Assembly: GCF_000002075.1 (NCBI RefSeq)
Contig: NW_004797391.1
Location: forward strand, 409,512-473,511
From: Aplysia californica
Taxonomy: Eukaryota; Mollusca; Gastropoda; Aplysiida; Aplysiidae
DNA length: 64,000 nucleotides
Direction: 5' to 3'
Shown here: positions 46,669-60,045 of the stretch, one piece after another
Numbering within the stretch: position 1 is the stretch's first letter
Layout: each line of letters begins with the position of its first letter
Notes under the pieces: generated by a model
What the model was told of the DNA's origin: nothing
The model's input: the letters and a program-made list of their open reading frames with translations, nothing else
The model's database searches: none
Program-made: the position numbers and the translations under genes

Positions 46669-47976
46669 TATAATTAGATCTAGAATTCTAGATCTAGATA
46701 GATCTCTAGTATTAGTAGATATCTAAGTATCTAGATCATGATCAAGATGTATACTATAGTCTACTATAATAGCCGATATACAGTGTACTGTGTACACAGT
46801 ACGACTACGAGGTAGCTTTAGTGGGGAGTGTCTCTATATGCACGCAATTGCATGCACCAATTTAACACATTTTTTGCTATGCGCACGCAATTACTTGCAA
46901 TGTATCATGCTTTGCTCTACACACAATTCTGTAAATTTCCCTCTTCTTTAAGTTTGCCCTCAGAATAATGTTTCCCCCTTTCTGTCGCGCCTAAACATGC
47001 ATAGGCAAGAGGATAAGAACTGATAAATAACCTGAAATCTTCTGTCTTGTACCTTATTCTTGAGATAAGATGTTCAGCCTGTATCTTTTTTCAGACTTTT
47101 TCATTATGGAATGTAGCTCTGGGATTTGATAGCCTTTCTTGATATAATCCCTTCTTCCTGTTCGGTACGACAGTCGGAACCTGATACTGTGTGTAAAGAC
47201 TCAACGTGTCTATACAGTTGCGTGCATATATAGCAAACTATGATACCTTGCACGCAATAACTTGCGTATAGCAAAATTTGATTTCTGTGCATGTGCATAG
47301 ACTCAATCAATGACTCGAGTCGACTAGTGTACCAATATTATATATATATATATCTAAACTTAACTGGCCGGATCTTAACTTAAAGCTATGGCCATGCCGC
47401 TTGGCGAGGAGGGGGAGTAGGGGTGCAATTTGGGGGTAGATGTTACCCTTTCATGTGAGCCTTGAGCGAGCAGATGGTCAGTGTAGTGTGGGTGTGAAAT
47501 CTCACAACTGCCCGTGAGAGTGCTCGAGTAGCGAGCCACTACGGAAACTTTCCTGGGTCCAGAAGCCAGAGGTGTGAAATTAGATTGACCAATGCCTGCT
47601 GCCTTGATCGTACAGCCAGCCGAGAAAAGAGCTCCTCGAATCGTTGTTACAATGATGGCAGTAAGGGGTGGCATTGGTGGGTGGGGCTAAGGGTGGAAGC
47701 AATGGAGATGTTCAAACGTTTCTGTTTTTAATAGGTCAGACAGTGGTCCTATGAAAGGCAAGCACCGGTGGTAATTGGATAAGTAAGACTGACACATGTC
47801 ATTATCAGACAGGATAGCAATTGAGAGGTGTGAAGTTTTGACCACTACTTGCCGATCAGACAAGCCGTCCTTGATCCGACCGGCTGAGCCTTTGAACCCC
47901 CTCCCCCCGACCTCCATCTCCCCCTAAATTCCCCTAAGACGAAATTTTTTTCTGGCTCCCTTTCGATTCCGTCTTA

Positions 47977-47993
47977 TTACACAGGTTCGACTG
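47977..47993. mobile_element. solitary right end of a CAGTCGAACCTG element
   Basis: ACACAGGTTCGACTG followed by TA matches the right end of 30263-31121. No left end was found in 46670-47900. Two unremarkable minus-strand ORFs (99 and 76 codons, 47375-47917) lie just before it and may belong to the element. Confidence 0.5.
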
Positions 47994-48344
47994 TATTTAT
48001 GTTCTTATTTATATTTTGATCAAGATCTAGATCTGGCTAGATTTTTCAGTCTACCTGTTTCCTCTCCTCAAACAGATTTTTTTTTCTAAACTTCAATTGC
48101 GATGTTCTGCTCCTTTTTTATATGGGAGTTGACTACTTGCTCACAGACACACTTGTTCAGGATTCTTACCACATGTTATTGCATGGTCCCAAAAAAAACT
48201 TAATTCACATTACTAATTTGGAGAAGAGAAGGGTTATATGCACATTTCACCTGAGTGTCTATCATGGGCTTAAATTTAAATCCGTCATTTAAAAAAATTT
48301 TTTGTCTTAATCATCTCCTCCTCTCTCTGTCCCAATTGGCATCT

Positions 48345-48500
48345 GTGGTGTAACTGTTGTGCTTTGTTATCGCATGCAGGAAATCCGAATTCAATTCCTA
48401 AATGGGGAGAAATTTTTAACAAGTTTCCCTGTCAGCCTGGGTTTGTCCCATAGTCTGAGTCGGATGCCTGCCTTGTAAAATGATGTAAGTTGTCTGTTGA
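48345..48500 (+). repeat. SINE-like repeat, family S2, copy 3
   Basis: GTGGTGTAACTGTTGTG, GGAAATCCGAATTCAATTCC, ATGGGGAGAAATTTTT and GATGCCTGCCTTGTAAAATG appear in the same order as in the other copies. It lies just upstream of an S1 SINE and of the first TANGO2 coding exon. Confidence 0.45.
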
Positions 48501-48596
48501 TGGAGCCTAAGAACAGGTCAACAATTTTTTTTAAATTTTAAATTTCATCCTGCTGTTTACTAGATCTATATAATATGACATTATGGAAGTGTAGTA

Positions 48597-48950
48597 ATGA
48601 TGACGTTGGTAGTCTAGTGGTTAGGCTACCTGACTCGTAATCGTAAGGTTGTGGATTCGGGGATTCGAGCCTTGAGAAAGACACTTCACCCGAATTTTCC
48701 TCACTTCACCCAGGTGGGAATGGATACCCAGCTCTTTCTGTAGACTGCTAAAGATCTTGTCAGTAAAGTTTTTTAGGGTCTATAACTGGCAGCTTGCACT
48801 GTATCCTTCCCAGGAAGTTGAGATTGTTTCAGAATTCTCTCCAGTCTGCTGCGGTATTAGTGTAGTATAGACTTAGACTTAGACTGTAAAGTGCACAGAG
48901 CTTGCTGTTGAACGGAAATTTGCGCCATACAAATGCTCTCTAGTATAGCT
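48597..48950 (+). repeat. tRNA-derived SINE, family S1, near full length
   Basis: A-box TTGGTAGTCTAGTGGTTAGG, B-box GGATTCGAGCC, a body with CTCACTTCACCCAGGTGGGA, and a tail with AAAGTGCACAGAGCTTGCTG and GCGCCATACAAATG. Upstream of the TANGO2 coding start. Confidence 0.8.
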
Positions 48951-49171
48951 CCTAATTCTTAGAAAGGCCAGATTTGAATAATCAGCCATTTCTGAAATTC
49001 AGTTTTACTACCACCTTATTATGGCTGACTTGTTTCAACTTTGCCCGGTGAGTGATTGTGGGCTAATACTAATATTCATTTGTTTCATTTTTTGGTTTCA
49101 GATCAATTCAGCCCTCACAAGTATACTAGTGCCATCTCAAAAGCTTCAAGATTCGGTTTACGTTGAGAAGA

Positions 49172-52100
49172 ATGTGTATCCTGTACTTCTGTCAGAGTGA
49201 AATCTGGCAGCCAGATGGGTACAGATTAATTCTTGCCAACAATCGAGATGAGTACTGGGATAGACCAACGAAAGAGGCGGATTTTTGGGCTGCAGACAAA
49301 TCCTGTATAAGCGGTAAATGATGTTAATATTTATATAGATATCCTGTAACTAACCATCTCCCTATCCTATATCATCATGATGGAGTGTTAGATCAGAAAC
49401 AGCCTCTGGGAATTATGGTTTGCCTCTTGTTTCAAACGTTTTTTCTCAGTCTATTGAGACAATGGCCCCAGTGATTTATATGATAATTTATAGATATATA
49501 TATGGAAACCAAGACCATTGCATATAGGCTATACTGTAGTCTCCGCCTAAGATTCCACCGCTTATGATCACGGTTTACTTAAGATCCCACAGGACTGTTT
49601 TAAGAGAACAGAATTTTTACTATACACAAAAGTCACCCCTATGATCCCACTCTAATTCACTCTGAAGGTCTACGTTCGGCTAAGATCCCGCATTTTTGAT
49701 AATAATTTATGGAACAAAAACCAGGGCAGGCACAGCCGATCAGCCAAGATTGAAAAGCTGAGATCAATGAAATGCCCGTAGCGTCAAAGATCAGCCACTG
49801 TCATGAATGTGGTCACATATGTGTTGTAAAACTGGATGAAACGGTACAATGTTCGCCCATTACAGGATCACACGGATGTGTGAACTGATGGACCCGTTTG
49901 TTTTCCTCAAACATCGCACTCGCATATATGAGCTTTCCACCTAAACTTACATCACTTCACTTCAGGCAGGATCACATCAAACTGTGAACTCTTCCTTGAC
50001 CATTGCAGCATTTTTCTCTATTCCCGAATTTGCGAGACAGACTGAATTTTAATTGGTGTGTCCGCAACGTATTGCTGCATAATGACAAAGGCGGGGGGAA
50101 CTCGGTCAGAGGTGGAAAGCTATAAATTTTCAACAGGTAAGGGGAGGGGTAACGGGATAAGCGTAGATCTTGATACTCACGATAGGATGATAAATCTAAA
50201 TGACATGCCATTATGCACTGTGATAAGTCATTAAAGTTAACCACTCTTTGCTCAGCATGTCATAAACCCACCCAGAAGTCACGTCAGTTCAATTTATAGT
50301 GGAGGGAGACCATTTTACAGATTATGAGCTTTAACATGGATCACTGTAGATTCTTTCCTGGGTTCGTCAGCTAAGATCCGGCAATTTTCTTGCTCCCGAG
50401 CACCGGGATCTTAGGCGGAGACTACTGTATTATACACACACACATATATATACACACACTCAAGTAATAGATGATTAAAGAGTTACTTCATTAAGTTGAT
50501 TTTGGACCTCATTAGTCACACTCATGTATACCGCCTTTTGGCAAAGGCTTATACTTATTATATCTGCTGCAGAGTAATTTTGAATAAAGTGATGTAAGTT
50601 TGAAATTACTAATTTCAAGGAAAACAATGTGCGAGTGAAAGGCACTGCAGAAAAGAAATGCAAAATTTGAGCCAATGTCATATTTCGTAATTTTCACGCT
50701 GTTAACTTACTAAGACACAATGCAAAGGGTTTTCAAGCGATCTTTTAAGACAAAAATAGCCCTTGCCCTAATTCTGGATTAACACTGATCTTGATGTATA
50801 GTTCAATTACCTGCAACATAGTCTGCTGGTTATCTTAAGCATTTGAAGATTTTTGTGCTCACTCTTTGCTCTTTTACTGTTTTGAGTTGTCCCTTTTACC
50901 GTTTAAAGTTGGAATACTTTCTCTGTCGATGTGTTCATTTTTAAATAAATTTACTTCTGGCAAAACATTGTCATCCATTTATTATGTGTTACTAACTGAC
51001 ACATAACAGAGACAAATAGTATAAGAACATAATGTTTAAAAAACTGACCCACAAGTATACATGGAAATGAGTGAATGTGGGAGAGACTGACAAATTTGTC
51101 ATGTCAGAAGCAGGGTATGTTTTCTTGGGTTTACCTGTTTTCTTTCTCATCCGATAGAGCTTGATACAAGAAGCAAGAAGACATGAGCAAAATATTTGCA
51201 TAAGTTTGGTCTGTTTTTCACAATTCAGTTATGAAGATACCAAAATGGAAAAATGCTTAGTATAATTTTGTCGTTGTTCTTTTTTTCCAGGACTGGACCA
51301 GATGCCAGGGAGAGAAGGAGGCACTTGGCTAGGCATGAATTCCAGTGGGAAACTGGCAGTTCTGCTGAACATCCTGGGACAACAAGACCCAAATAAACTT
51401 GGGAGAGGTTGTTATTCCATGTGTCCTGTGTGATTTGGTTAGTTGTGAGTTGGAGTAAAGTTCTCTTCCAGCTTTGATGTTGTCATAAGTAGTTCTTAGT
51501 TGGCATAGAAAATGGTCTTTGTTCTCATATTATCACACTCTGATATTCCATGCACTTGATCACTGCTTGCTTAGACTAACTCGTAGACTAACTTTCCATG
51601 TTTCCTTTTTAAAAATTCCTTTTTGAAATGTAGCAAAAGTAAATTTACCATCAGTTATTCACTATTACACTGGCTTTAGGTGGCTTTGTTAGTACGGATG
51701 CTACTTAGAAATAGATTGTTTTTCGATTGTTTACTGCCTTTAATAGGGGCCTACTAATTATATTTTCATGCTCGTGTAAATTTCTTGTAAATTTGCCGTT
51801 TTTACCCCCAAGCCCCTGCTGCCTAACATTTTCATGTCTTTCTCCTTTTTCCTGGATGGTCCCCACTTTTGCCCCTTGTTAAATCCTTTGATTTGTAAAA
51901 TTTGAAGGCAATTAGGTTTTCTTTCACTGTGAGCACTGTGAGAATAGAAACTCTTGTTGTTTCTTTTTTTTTTTTAAGATACAGAAAAGCGAGGATTAGT
52001 TTCTACCAGTGCCTTGAATTTGAGCAAATTGACCTGTGATTGTTGGCTTCTACCCATTCAGCTTTAAAAAATCCTCATCAGTTTGGTCTAAGAAAACTCT

Positions 52101-55100
52101 TTGAATCAGTGCCCGCTAGAGTTTCTGCTCCATGGAAGAGCCTTTCTATGTACTGTTATCTCCATGTATGAACTTGTCATTGTGATTCAAAGGCTAGAAA
52201 AAAAAGTAAATCTGAGCTTATGTAGCTGATTGTACATGTTTGTTTTTTCACATCTAACCTTCGTGACATATAATTGGTTTAATTTTGTTTATAAATGTCA
52301 AATTTGCATCTTTCTATCATTGCTGATCTGTGCCTGGCATAAGGAACAAATACTTTTAACTTTAACAGTTCATTAGCTGCTGTTCACAAGTCTTAAAACA
52401 ATTTTTTGGGTAAAGTGCCTGGCTGAAGAGCTCTGGCATCTTTGATTGTTTTTGAGAAATCCATCTTGGTCAAACTTGGTGTGCTGGAGTTCTTGGGATT
52501 TGTTTTGACTGGGCTACTTCCAATTTCTATTTTCAGGGCATCTCGTGACAAAATTCATATCAGGTTCGGAGGACATAGACCAATATGGAACTGCCATTCA
52601 TAAGCAGAGATACTCATACAATGGTTTCAACCTGGTGCTGTTTGACTTAGGGTAAGTCGAGGATTGTTTTTTTTTAGACAACTTGCAGTTACCCAACGAG
52701 AGAAAGGTTGTTGCCTGGCACTCTTTTGTGATTTTTTTTCTTTCTCTTTTTAGGGTTTCTATTGTCCTAATCTATTCATTTGGAAATGCCTTTTGAATTG
52801 TGTACACACTGACTTTTTAAGTCCATATTTTTGTTTTTTAGATACTCTGTGGTACTTTTCTGTGGATATGCTGGTGTTAAGAGAAATAAATCCTATGTTC
52901 TCTGCTTTTTTTGTTGTTTCAAGGAGAATGTTGATAATGAAGTTTATCCTTGAAAGATGCAAAACTTCTTGATGTTTTGTTTTGTCTTTTAGGATGTTTT
53001 TTAAAGCACAAATTTTAGATTCTTCTGTGGTGTTTTGTTAATGGATGTGCAGTGGCAACTTCAAGACAACAAGAATTTGATAAATGTAGTTGTATGATTT
53101 TTTTTATTGATTTTTTTTTTTTGGGGGGGGGGGGATATTTTGGGCAGCAGATAGTTCCACTGCAAAAAATTCCTGAACTGCAAATTATTTTGCCTTTCAT
53201 TTGTGAATTGAATTTGAATACTAATTATTTTACTTAAAAACATAAGTATTTAAAAATGTGTAATACACATCATGCACCAAAATGCTCACAAGTGAATAAG
53301 ATTTGAGATCCAGCGGTTTTTGTTACGCACTGAAGATCATAGTACAAGTAGATGACAAGCAAATTTGATTGTATTTGCAACATTCTTTTTTATTAACTTC
53401 AAATATCCCAGAATTATATTTTTCAACTGCACTACCTTTGTCACTTTTCTCCCCAATTTTTAAAGATACCATTTTGTGGATCTAGGTGTGTTTATGGAAA
53501 CTCCTTTGGGACTGGGACTTTAAAGTTAACAGTAAGGATTGTCATCAATTTCCCAACGAAATCGAAACGTTTTGAGTATGTTCTTTTCTAGGTCCTAACA
53601 GCATAAATCTATCATGTTCCATTGTAGGGGAATTTCATGAAGATTTAGAGCATGGTTGAATAAACTCATCTCCTGAATGTTTTAAATTGTGTAGATGGAG
53701 ATTCAGAGCAGGGTTGAAGAAGCTCACCTCCTAAATTCCTACCCTAGAATTACAAAGTTCTATCTACTCCGTACCTAGTTTTTAAAAAGTTGAAGTAAAA
53801 AGTTGTGCATTTCACAACATGGTTCAGCTTTTTCGAATCCAATTCTTTTGATATCTTGATGACGACCTTGAGTAACGTTACGATTTTTATTGAGGAGGTA
53901 GGGCATTTGGTTTCTGACCTCACGGTCTTAACTAACTCAAAACGGCCGAAAAGATCAGATAAAACTTTGTACTTCTAAGGTAGCAAAATGTTCCAAATTG
54001 TGTAGATGGGGATGACGTTAGATATTCTCATATAGATTGCAATCATCCCTCAGGAAACAGGAGGACTCTCTAACTGTGAAGCCTCTCTACATCAGCAATG
54101 CCATGAACTATTGCTCCTGTGTGACCAAGCGCAACCTCCCCGCTAACAGTAAGTTTGTAACTTTTGTTTCCACCGTTTGCTGTTACCTGGTCTACCTTCC
54201 TGTGTTGTTTGTTTTGTGACTTCTGTTCTCTTTGTACAGGTTGTTGGCAGGTCTTCTTTTCTGTTTTCGGTTGTTGCTGTCTAATGTAGCTGGGCTTTCT
54301 TCTGTTTTTGTGTTGATGTGCTTTTCTTTACTACTCTTTTGTTACTGTAAGGACTCAAGATACATACTGCTAAGTCAAAGCAGGCATCTCCCCCCCCNNN
54401 NNNNNNNNNNNNNNNNNNNNNNNNNNNNNNNNNNNNNNNNNNNNNNNNNNNNNNNNNNNNNNNNNNNNNNNNNNNNNNNNNNNNNNNNNNNNNNNNNNNN
54501 NNNNNNNNNNNNNNNNNNNNNNNNNNNNNNNNNNNNNNNNNNNNNNNNNNNNNNNNNNNNNNNNNNNNNNNNNNNNNNNNNNNNNNNNNNNNNNNNNNNN
54601 NNNNNNNNNNNNNNNNNNNNNNNNNNNNNNNNNNNNNNNNNNNNNNNNNNNNNNNNNNNNNNNNNNNNNNNNNNNNNNNNNNNNNNNNNNNNNNNNNNNN
54701 NNNNNNNNNNNNNNNNNNNNNNNNNNNNNNNNNNNNNNNNNNNNNNNNNNNNNNNNNNNNNNNNNNNNNNNNNNNNNNNNNNNNNNNNNNNNNNNNNNNN
54801 NNNNNNNNNNNNNNNNNNNNNNNNNNNNNNNNNNNNNNNNNNNNNNNNNNNNNNNNNNNNNNNNNNNNNNNNNNNNNNNNNNNNNNNNNNNNNNNNNNNN
54901 NNNNNNNNNNNNNNNNNNNNNNNNNNNNNNNNNNNNNNNNNNNNNNNNNNNNNNNNNNNNNNNNNNNNNNNNNNNNNNNNNNNNNNNNNNNNNNNNNNNN
55001 NNNNNNNNNNNNNNNNNNNNNNNNNNNNNNNNNNNNNNNNNNNNNNNNNNNNNNNNNNNNNNNNNNNNNNNNNNNNNNNNNNNNNNNNNNNNNNNNNNNN

Positions 55101-55240
55101 NNNNNNNNNNNNNNNNNNNNNNNNNNNNNNNNNNNNNNNNNNNNNNNNNNNNNNNNNNNNNNNNNNNNNNNNNNNNNNNNNNNNNNNNNNNNNNNNNNNN
55201 NNNNNNNNNNNNNNNNNNNNNNNNNNNNNNNNNNNNNNNC

Positions 55241-55293
<53 letters not shown>

Positions 55294-56423
55294 ATCAATC
55301 TATCTATCTATCTATCTAGCTTTCTGTCTCCCTCTCTTTGTCTGTCTATCTGTCTGTCCGGCTGTCTGTCTCTCTCTCTCTTTCTCGCTCTGTTTTAGCC
55401 CTCCCCCCCTCTCATTCTACATTGCTCTCCTCCCCCACCTCCCAGCCTCACCCTCTCTCTCTCTCTCTCTCCCTCTCCCTCTCATTCCTTTCTCCCTCCC
55501 CTCCCCCTCTCAATCCTTCTCCCTCCCCCCTCCCTGACCCTGTGAAAGATGAACATTAAGTCAAGAGGTAGTGTCTCTTAAAAATTCTCCCATATATTTT
55601 TGAAAAAGGCATTAAACTCTTTTAATTTACAATCACCAGTCTTCTGCCAGACCCAGTGTTGGAGGTGGTGGCTGCTTCTGTTGGCTTCTCTCCGCTCAGA
55701 ACGGGTCAGCACTCAGCTGTGAACGTCTATAGCCCAGCCCAGCGGTATGGCTCCAGGTTAGTTGTTCATATAATAATGATAATTCAGATAATAATAATAA
55801 TAGATTTGGAGCGCTCCATCCCATACAAGAATAAGCACTGAGTGCTTTACAAATGATTTAGTGTCATGTTTGGGTTTTTTTTATAATTTACTGTCATATT
55901 TGTTTTTGTTTTTTTTGCAATTAAAATGCATGTATTCAAGTAATCCTTTGTCTATGAAGTTTAGTGAAGGTTATGTCGAATGAAAGAAAAAAAGTGTTTA
56001 AAAAAAAAAAAGCCTGAAAAGAAAAAAAAAGGCTTAGGCTTTTCACTGTGGACGTTAAAGATTTAGTTTGATTCTTTTGCATACAGAGGAAGTGAGTTAG
56101 ATTCCCATGAGTTATTTTTTTTAATGAGTATCTTTGTCTGTGTGCTGGGATGCTGCATCCCACAAGGTCAAACCAACCGGCCTGTCTTAGATGATAAAAT
56201 TTTGTTGGTAGACACGTAAACACATTCATGATCATGATATGGGCTGCCATGTTAACGTTAACAAATCCGTCCATCTATTTTTACCAGAACCAGCTCTTTA
56301 ATTCTAGTGGATGGAGAAGGTCAAGTGGACTATGTGGAACGGAACACATTCTTCGGCTCAGATGACCTACCAGAGTCTGTGGACACTGTCCATAAGGTTT
56401 TCTCTCTGGGTGCACAGACATAA
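49172..56423 (+). CDS. TANGO2: TANGO2 (NRDE-domain protein), interrupted by an assembly gap
   Basis: Readable coding exons: 49172-49313 (the exon itself opens at 49102 after TTTCAG, with 70 bases of 5' UTR), 51291-51407, 52537-52651, 54054-54148, 55640-55756 and 56288-56423 (TAA at 56421-56423). The protein starts MCILYFCQ and carries the diagnostic NRDE at residues 24-27, then RPTKEADFW, GREGGTWLGM, GKLAVLLN and YNGFNLVLFDLG, and near the end LILVDGEG. It belongs to the TANGO2/NRDE family, linked to Golgi organisation, mitochondrial lipid metabolism and haem trafficking. The expected YGLSN and TPW region is absent. Exon phases differ across the gap by 3n+1 nt, so at least one exon lies in or beside the N run 54398-55239. 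The donor after 51407 (GTTGTT) is weak, but the frame continues. A 5' non-coding exon is required upstream and was not located. Confidence 0.93.
49534..50427. mobile_element. TA-type MITE with AGTCTCCGCCTAAGAT ends, copy 2 (TANGO2 intron)
   Basis: Flanked by TA on both sides. It matches 36264-37205 in inverted orientation, including the CACCGGGATCTTAGGCGGAG end. Confidence 0.85.
53124..53134. repeat. poly-T/poly-G junction
   Basis: A T-rich tract followed by a run of G in TANGO2 intron 3. No other feature was seen in 52652-54053. Confidence 0.8.
54398..55239. other. assembly gap (842 N)
   Basis: A run of unknown bases between a C-homopolymer and a TCTG/TCTA microsatellite, within TANGO2. 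ORFs called through it are meaningless. Confidence 0.99.
55240..55330. repeat. (TCTG)n/(TCTA)n microsatellite bordering the gap
   Basis: TCTG repeats run straight out of the N run into TC and TCTA repeats, then CT/C-rich DNA to about 55540. It probably caused the assembly gap. Confidence 0.95.
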
Positions 56424-57309
56424 CATCAGGCTCTGTCATGTACAATTTTGTTCTACTGACTTTGTTTGTATCTGAAATTCTGTGATAACTTTCCTCCAAT
56501 CATTTTTCTGTTCCTTGTTAAAAATCACAGCAATGTGTTACGTATTGTTTCAAACCAATTGAGCTGTTATCAAATTTTAAAATCCTTATCGAAGCTCTTC
56601 TTCCCACCAGCTGCTTGTGCTAGTAATTGACCATCAGGGAGAGTTGTTTATGATTATATTTACACACCGAATTCTGATCCTGTTTTTTTACTGGGCTGCA
56701 GTGTCTGCCGAGCTATTATCATGGTCGTTACTGGGACTGGATCCATGAATTTTTTATTTTTTACAGTACTACCTTGAACCCACCGTACCACTTTAATATG
56801 TGGTTTAGTTGTTACACTCTGCGTCTTATAGAAAACCACTCCACAATGCTGGTTCATACATATTGCTGCAGCATTTTCTAGGTTCTAGGGATGGTATCAA
56901 GGCCCACTTAACTTGGGTCTTTCTTGCAACTTGGAAATTATCAGGAATTTTTATATTTGAATCGCAAAACAAGTAAATTTTTCGCATGGGTTCTGAGTTT
57001 AAGTCAGACGTGGGCAGCCGCTGGAATTTCCGGTGTAGTCTGCCACATCTATGGGGTGTTTTTTTTTTAATGACCCACTTAAACAACAGTAACTCAGTTA
57101 TCATTGGACGAATTTAACAAAACTTTGCAGTAGTAGAATTCGACCATGGGGATATTACATTTGTAAATCAAATTCTAAACATTTCAACCAAAATGGACTG
57201 AAATGCAAAACTGTGCAACTTCTTAAAAATCAATCATTTTGTTCTACTTCAAATAGTCACTATTTGTTCATTGAAGAACAAAATTAACAAAAAATGGATA
57301 TTGTTAAAT

Positions 57310-57321
57310 AATAAAAATAAA
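57310..57321 (+). promoter_or_regulatory. candidate TANGO2 poly(A) signals (two AATAAA)
   Basis: Two adjacent AATAAA hexamers lie about 890 bases after the TANGO2 stop, with GT-rich bases following. This suggests a 3' UTR of about 0.9 kb. Confidence 0.35.
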
Positions 57322-58596
57322 GGAAGGTGTTCGCTATTGAAATTTCCAGATGTAGATCATTTCTTTCCACCCCTTTGGGCATGTTTTTGGGTTAATTCTT
57401 TGGACATCCTGTTCAACACTGGGTTTTAACTGTTTGGTTGTTTATGGGTTGTTTCCCAATACTCTGTCTGTCAAAAACCCCCCAAAGGTAATTATTAAAG
57501 GGGCTCAAGTTGAGGGGAATAGAATAACCATTCATTTGTCAATTTTCGGCACTAAAGGTGTTCCCCAAACCTTTCTTTCTACCATATATCGGGGCCATTC
57601 TATGTGTGGGGGTTGTGGCCCCATCCCACTGGGACCAGGCCTGTACAACATAACACATTCTCCCCAGACTTCTCCTAAACTTTCTCGGCAAGTTTAATCT
57701 ATCTGAGGTGTCTGTTGTGGATTTACCACCCTTGTCCTGAAACCATAATAGGCCAATCACTTCCCTGTAGCTGAACATTTATAAGAAGTAAAATTTTGCA
57801 TTTTTGCCAATTTTGGTTAAAATTTATCCAACTTGCTATTTTTCGAGCACATTGATTGATTTTCTTCATGATATTTACAAACTTGACGTCCTCTTGGTTG
57901 AACTTTACGTGTTCTAATTTTTCTTGAAGTGAGAGATGATCAAGTTATTACCCTTTAAATGGGAGCCCATTTTTTTAGATGCCCTATACCTCTTTTCTCT
58001 ATTTGTCCTAATCTGTTACTGATTATCAATATTCATGATCAAGCTCTAAATGACCATCATTGTGTCGATTTCTTCTCTTTACTCAAACAAATATGATCAA
58101 GCCGAGTTTCCAGGGGCTACAAGTAGGAAGCTGCACCAAGACAAGGTTTGATATAACCAGATCAAAAGCAGTTTAAAATAACTGATTTAATTAAGTTTTG
58201 GTTATAAATAAGTTATTTATAAGAGGGTTCTCTTATATATCAATTGTCTACGTCTGCTTTGAACTTTAACCACTTTAATACCCTATTGACATACAGGGAA
58301 CATTATTTAATTGTGCAACTTTCAACATCTTGTCCTACCAAGAACACAAAATGAGTCGTATGGAAAGTGTGAAATATAAGTTAACATTGTTTTACATTTG
58401 AGATTTATGCTTTGTGAGGCGGGTTTTTTGTTTTTTTAATACATTTTTTGAGTTTCTTAACTGTTTGAATCCCTGACATATTTGTAATTTACCTCCTCTT
58501 GTATTTCTCTTATGTTATGACAATGTACTAGCCACCGTGGCCTTCTGATTTCCTTTTAATATTCTTTGTCAATATTTGTGTGGCTGTTTTTGTGAG

Positions 58597-58790
58597 TTGA
58601 TGGGTGTGTGTGTGTGTGTGTTTGCCCACGTGTATTTCTGTGGGTGCCCGTGCGTGTGTGTATTTCTGTGGGTGCCCGTGCGTGTGTGTGTTTGTGTGCA
58701 CACGCGTGCGTGTGTGAGTGTGTGTGTGCACGCATATGTTTGTGTGTATGCGCGCGCGTGTTTGTGTGCGTGTATGTGGGTGTTTGGTCT
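58597..58790. repeat. GT-rich minisatellite
   Basis: GTGTGTG runs plus a TATTTCTGTGGGTGCCCGTG unit repeated twice near 58631-58682. No gene was recognised in the surrounding 57330-59660. Confidence 0.9.
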
Positions 58791-59667
58791 CTAGCGTTTG
58801 TTTTTGTTATGGCTGTTTTAATCCAGTACCCACTGGGCTTTCATTGTTGTGCTTCTGATGTCATGGAATTGGGCGTGCATGTCAAGTGTCTAAATGTTCC
58901 ACTGAGTTGGCAGAATTGGAAATATTCAATTTTGTTTTTAACAATAATTTCTCACCTTCTCAGTTCAAGTGTATTTATTAGGGTATAGTAAATATAGCTT
59001 GAAAACATGAAGCGTACATTCCCTCACCTGCAAAGTCTTTTTTTTTTCCTCTCCTTACTTTCTTTTTTTCCAATGATCCCTTCCTCCAGGGCGGTCCTGT
59101 CCTTGTAGGCCTACTTCTTGTCAGTGTTTCTATAAACTCAATCTGTTCCTTGCGACTTGTGGCATTATATGAATTCTGCATAAACATCTTCTTCAGTACT
59201 CATACAGCAAGTTCTAGGAAGATGAAAAGAGTTTCTCTAGTAAAATAAAAATAAAATGCATAGTTGTCAAGAAATGCATTAAACCATGAAAGTACAATCA
59301 ACATAATATCTAATTAAGAGAGAAACACATTTGTCTCCTGTTCATCTGTCTCAGAGAAGAGTGGCATGCCCACTGGTCTAGTCAATGAAACTTGTGTTGC
59401 TTTTTTGTGCTGTTCAAGGAAACTCAGGTGACTATGATGTCTACTTGAGTGAGGGGTCATTTGCGAAGAAATATACTTTCTCATGAAGTGCAGTTTTAAG
59501 ATAGCCGTCACTTTTATTTGATTCATTTATTATTGTTCCTCTTTGGCTGTCTACCTCCCTTTCCTGCCTTTGTTTAAGACAGATGGAGAGGAATTATTTT
59601 ACTACTGTTTATATGTATCAAGTATGTGATGCTTTTTATATAAGTGTGTGTATTTGTGATAACCCCC

Positions 59668-60045
59668 CGGGGCGGTGCCACTGACTGTAGTGTCTTTAGG
59701 CCATTCCCAAAGGGAGGACATTTCTCGTTCAAGCATAGTAGAATTGTAAATGGGCTGACTCATGTCACGCTCATAACTGTGCCTGATCTACAACAGGGAA
59801 CTGCTGCTTTTTCTTTCCTGATCCTTACTATTGTCATTTTCCTCTACTTCTTTTGTATGTTTGTCACTCTCTTGTGACCTGCTATTTCTGGGGTGCCTTG
59901 ATAGTCACAGCAGACCTTGTGCTGTTGAAGCTAGAGAGGTGAGCAGTCTAAGTCTGATTCCCTGTAAAACTTCTCTGTTGACACCCACCCCTTGGCGCTC
60001 ATCATATGACCTTATGCAGTTGCCAGTGCCGTAAAACCCTCTACT
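59668..60045 (+). repeat. dispersed repeat R1, copy 3
   Basis: Close match by eye to 1494-1888 over its full length, ending with the GTGCCGTAAAACCCT tail. Confidence 0.6.

Noticed and set aside
47375-47917. Two adjacent minus-strand ORFs (99 and 76 codons)
   Set aside because: No recognisable domain or splice structure. They lie next to a transposon end and are left uncalled as genes.
54232-55398. 388-codon ORF
   Set aside because: Runs through 842 unknown bases and a microsatellite.
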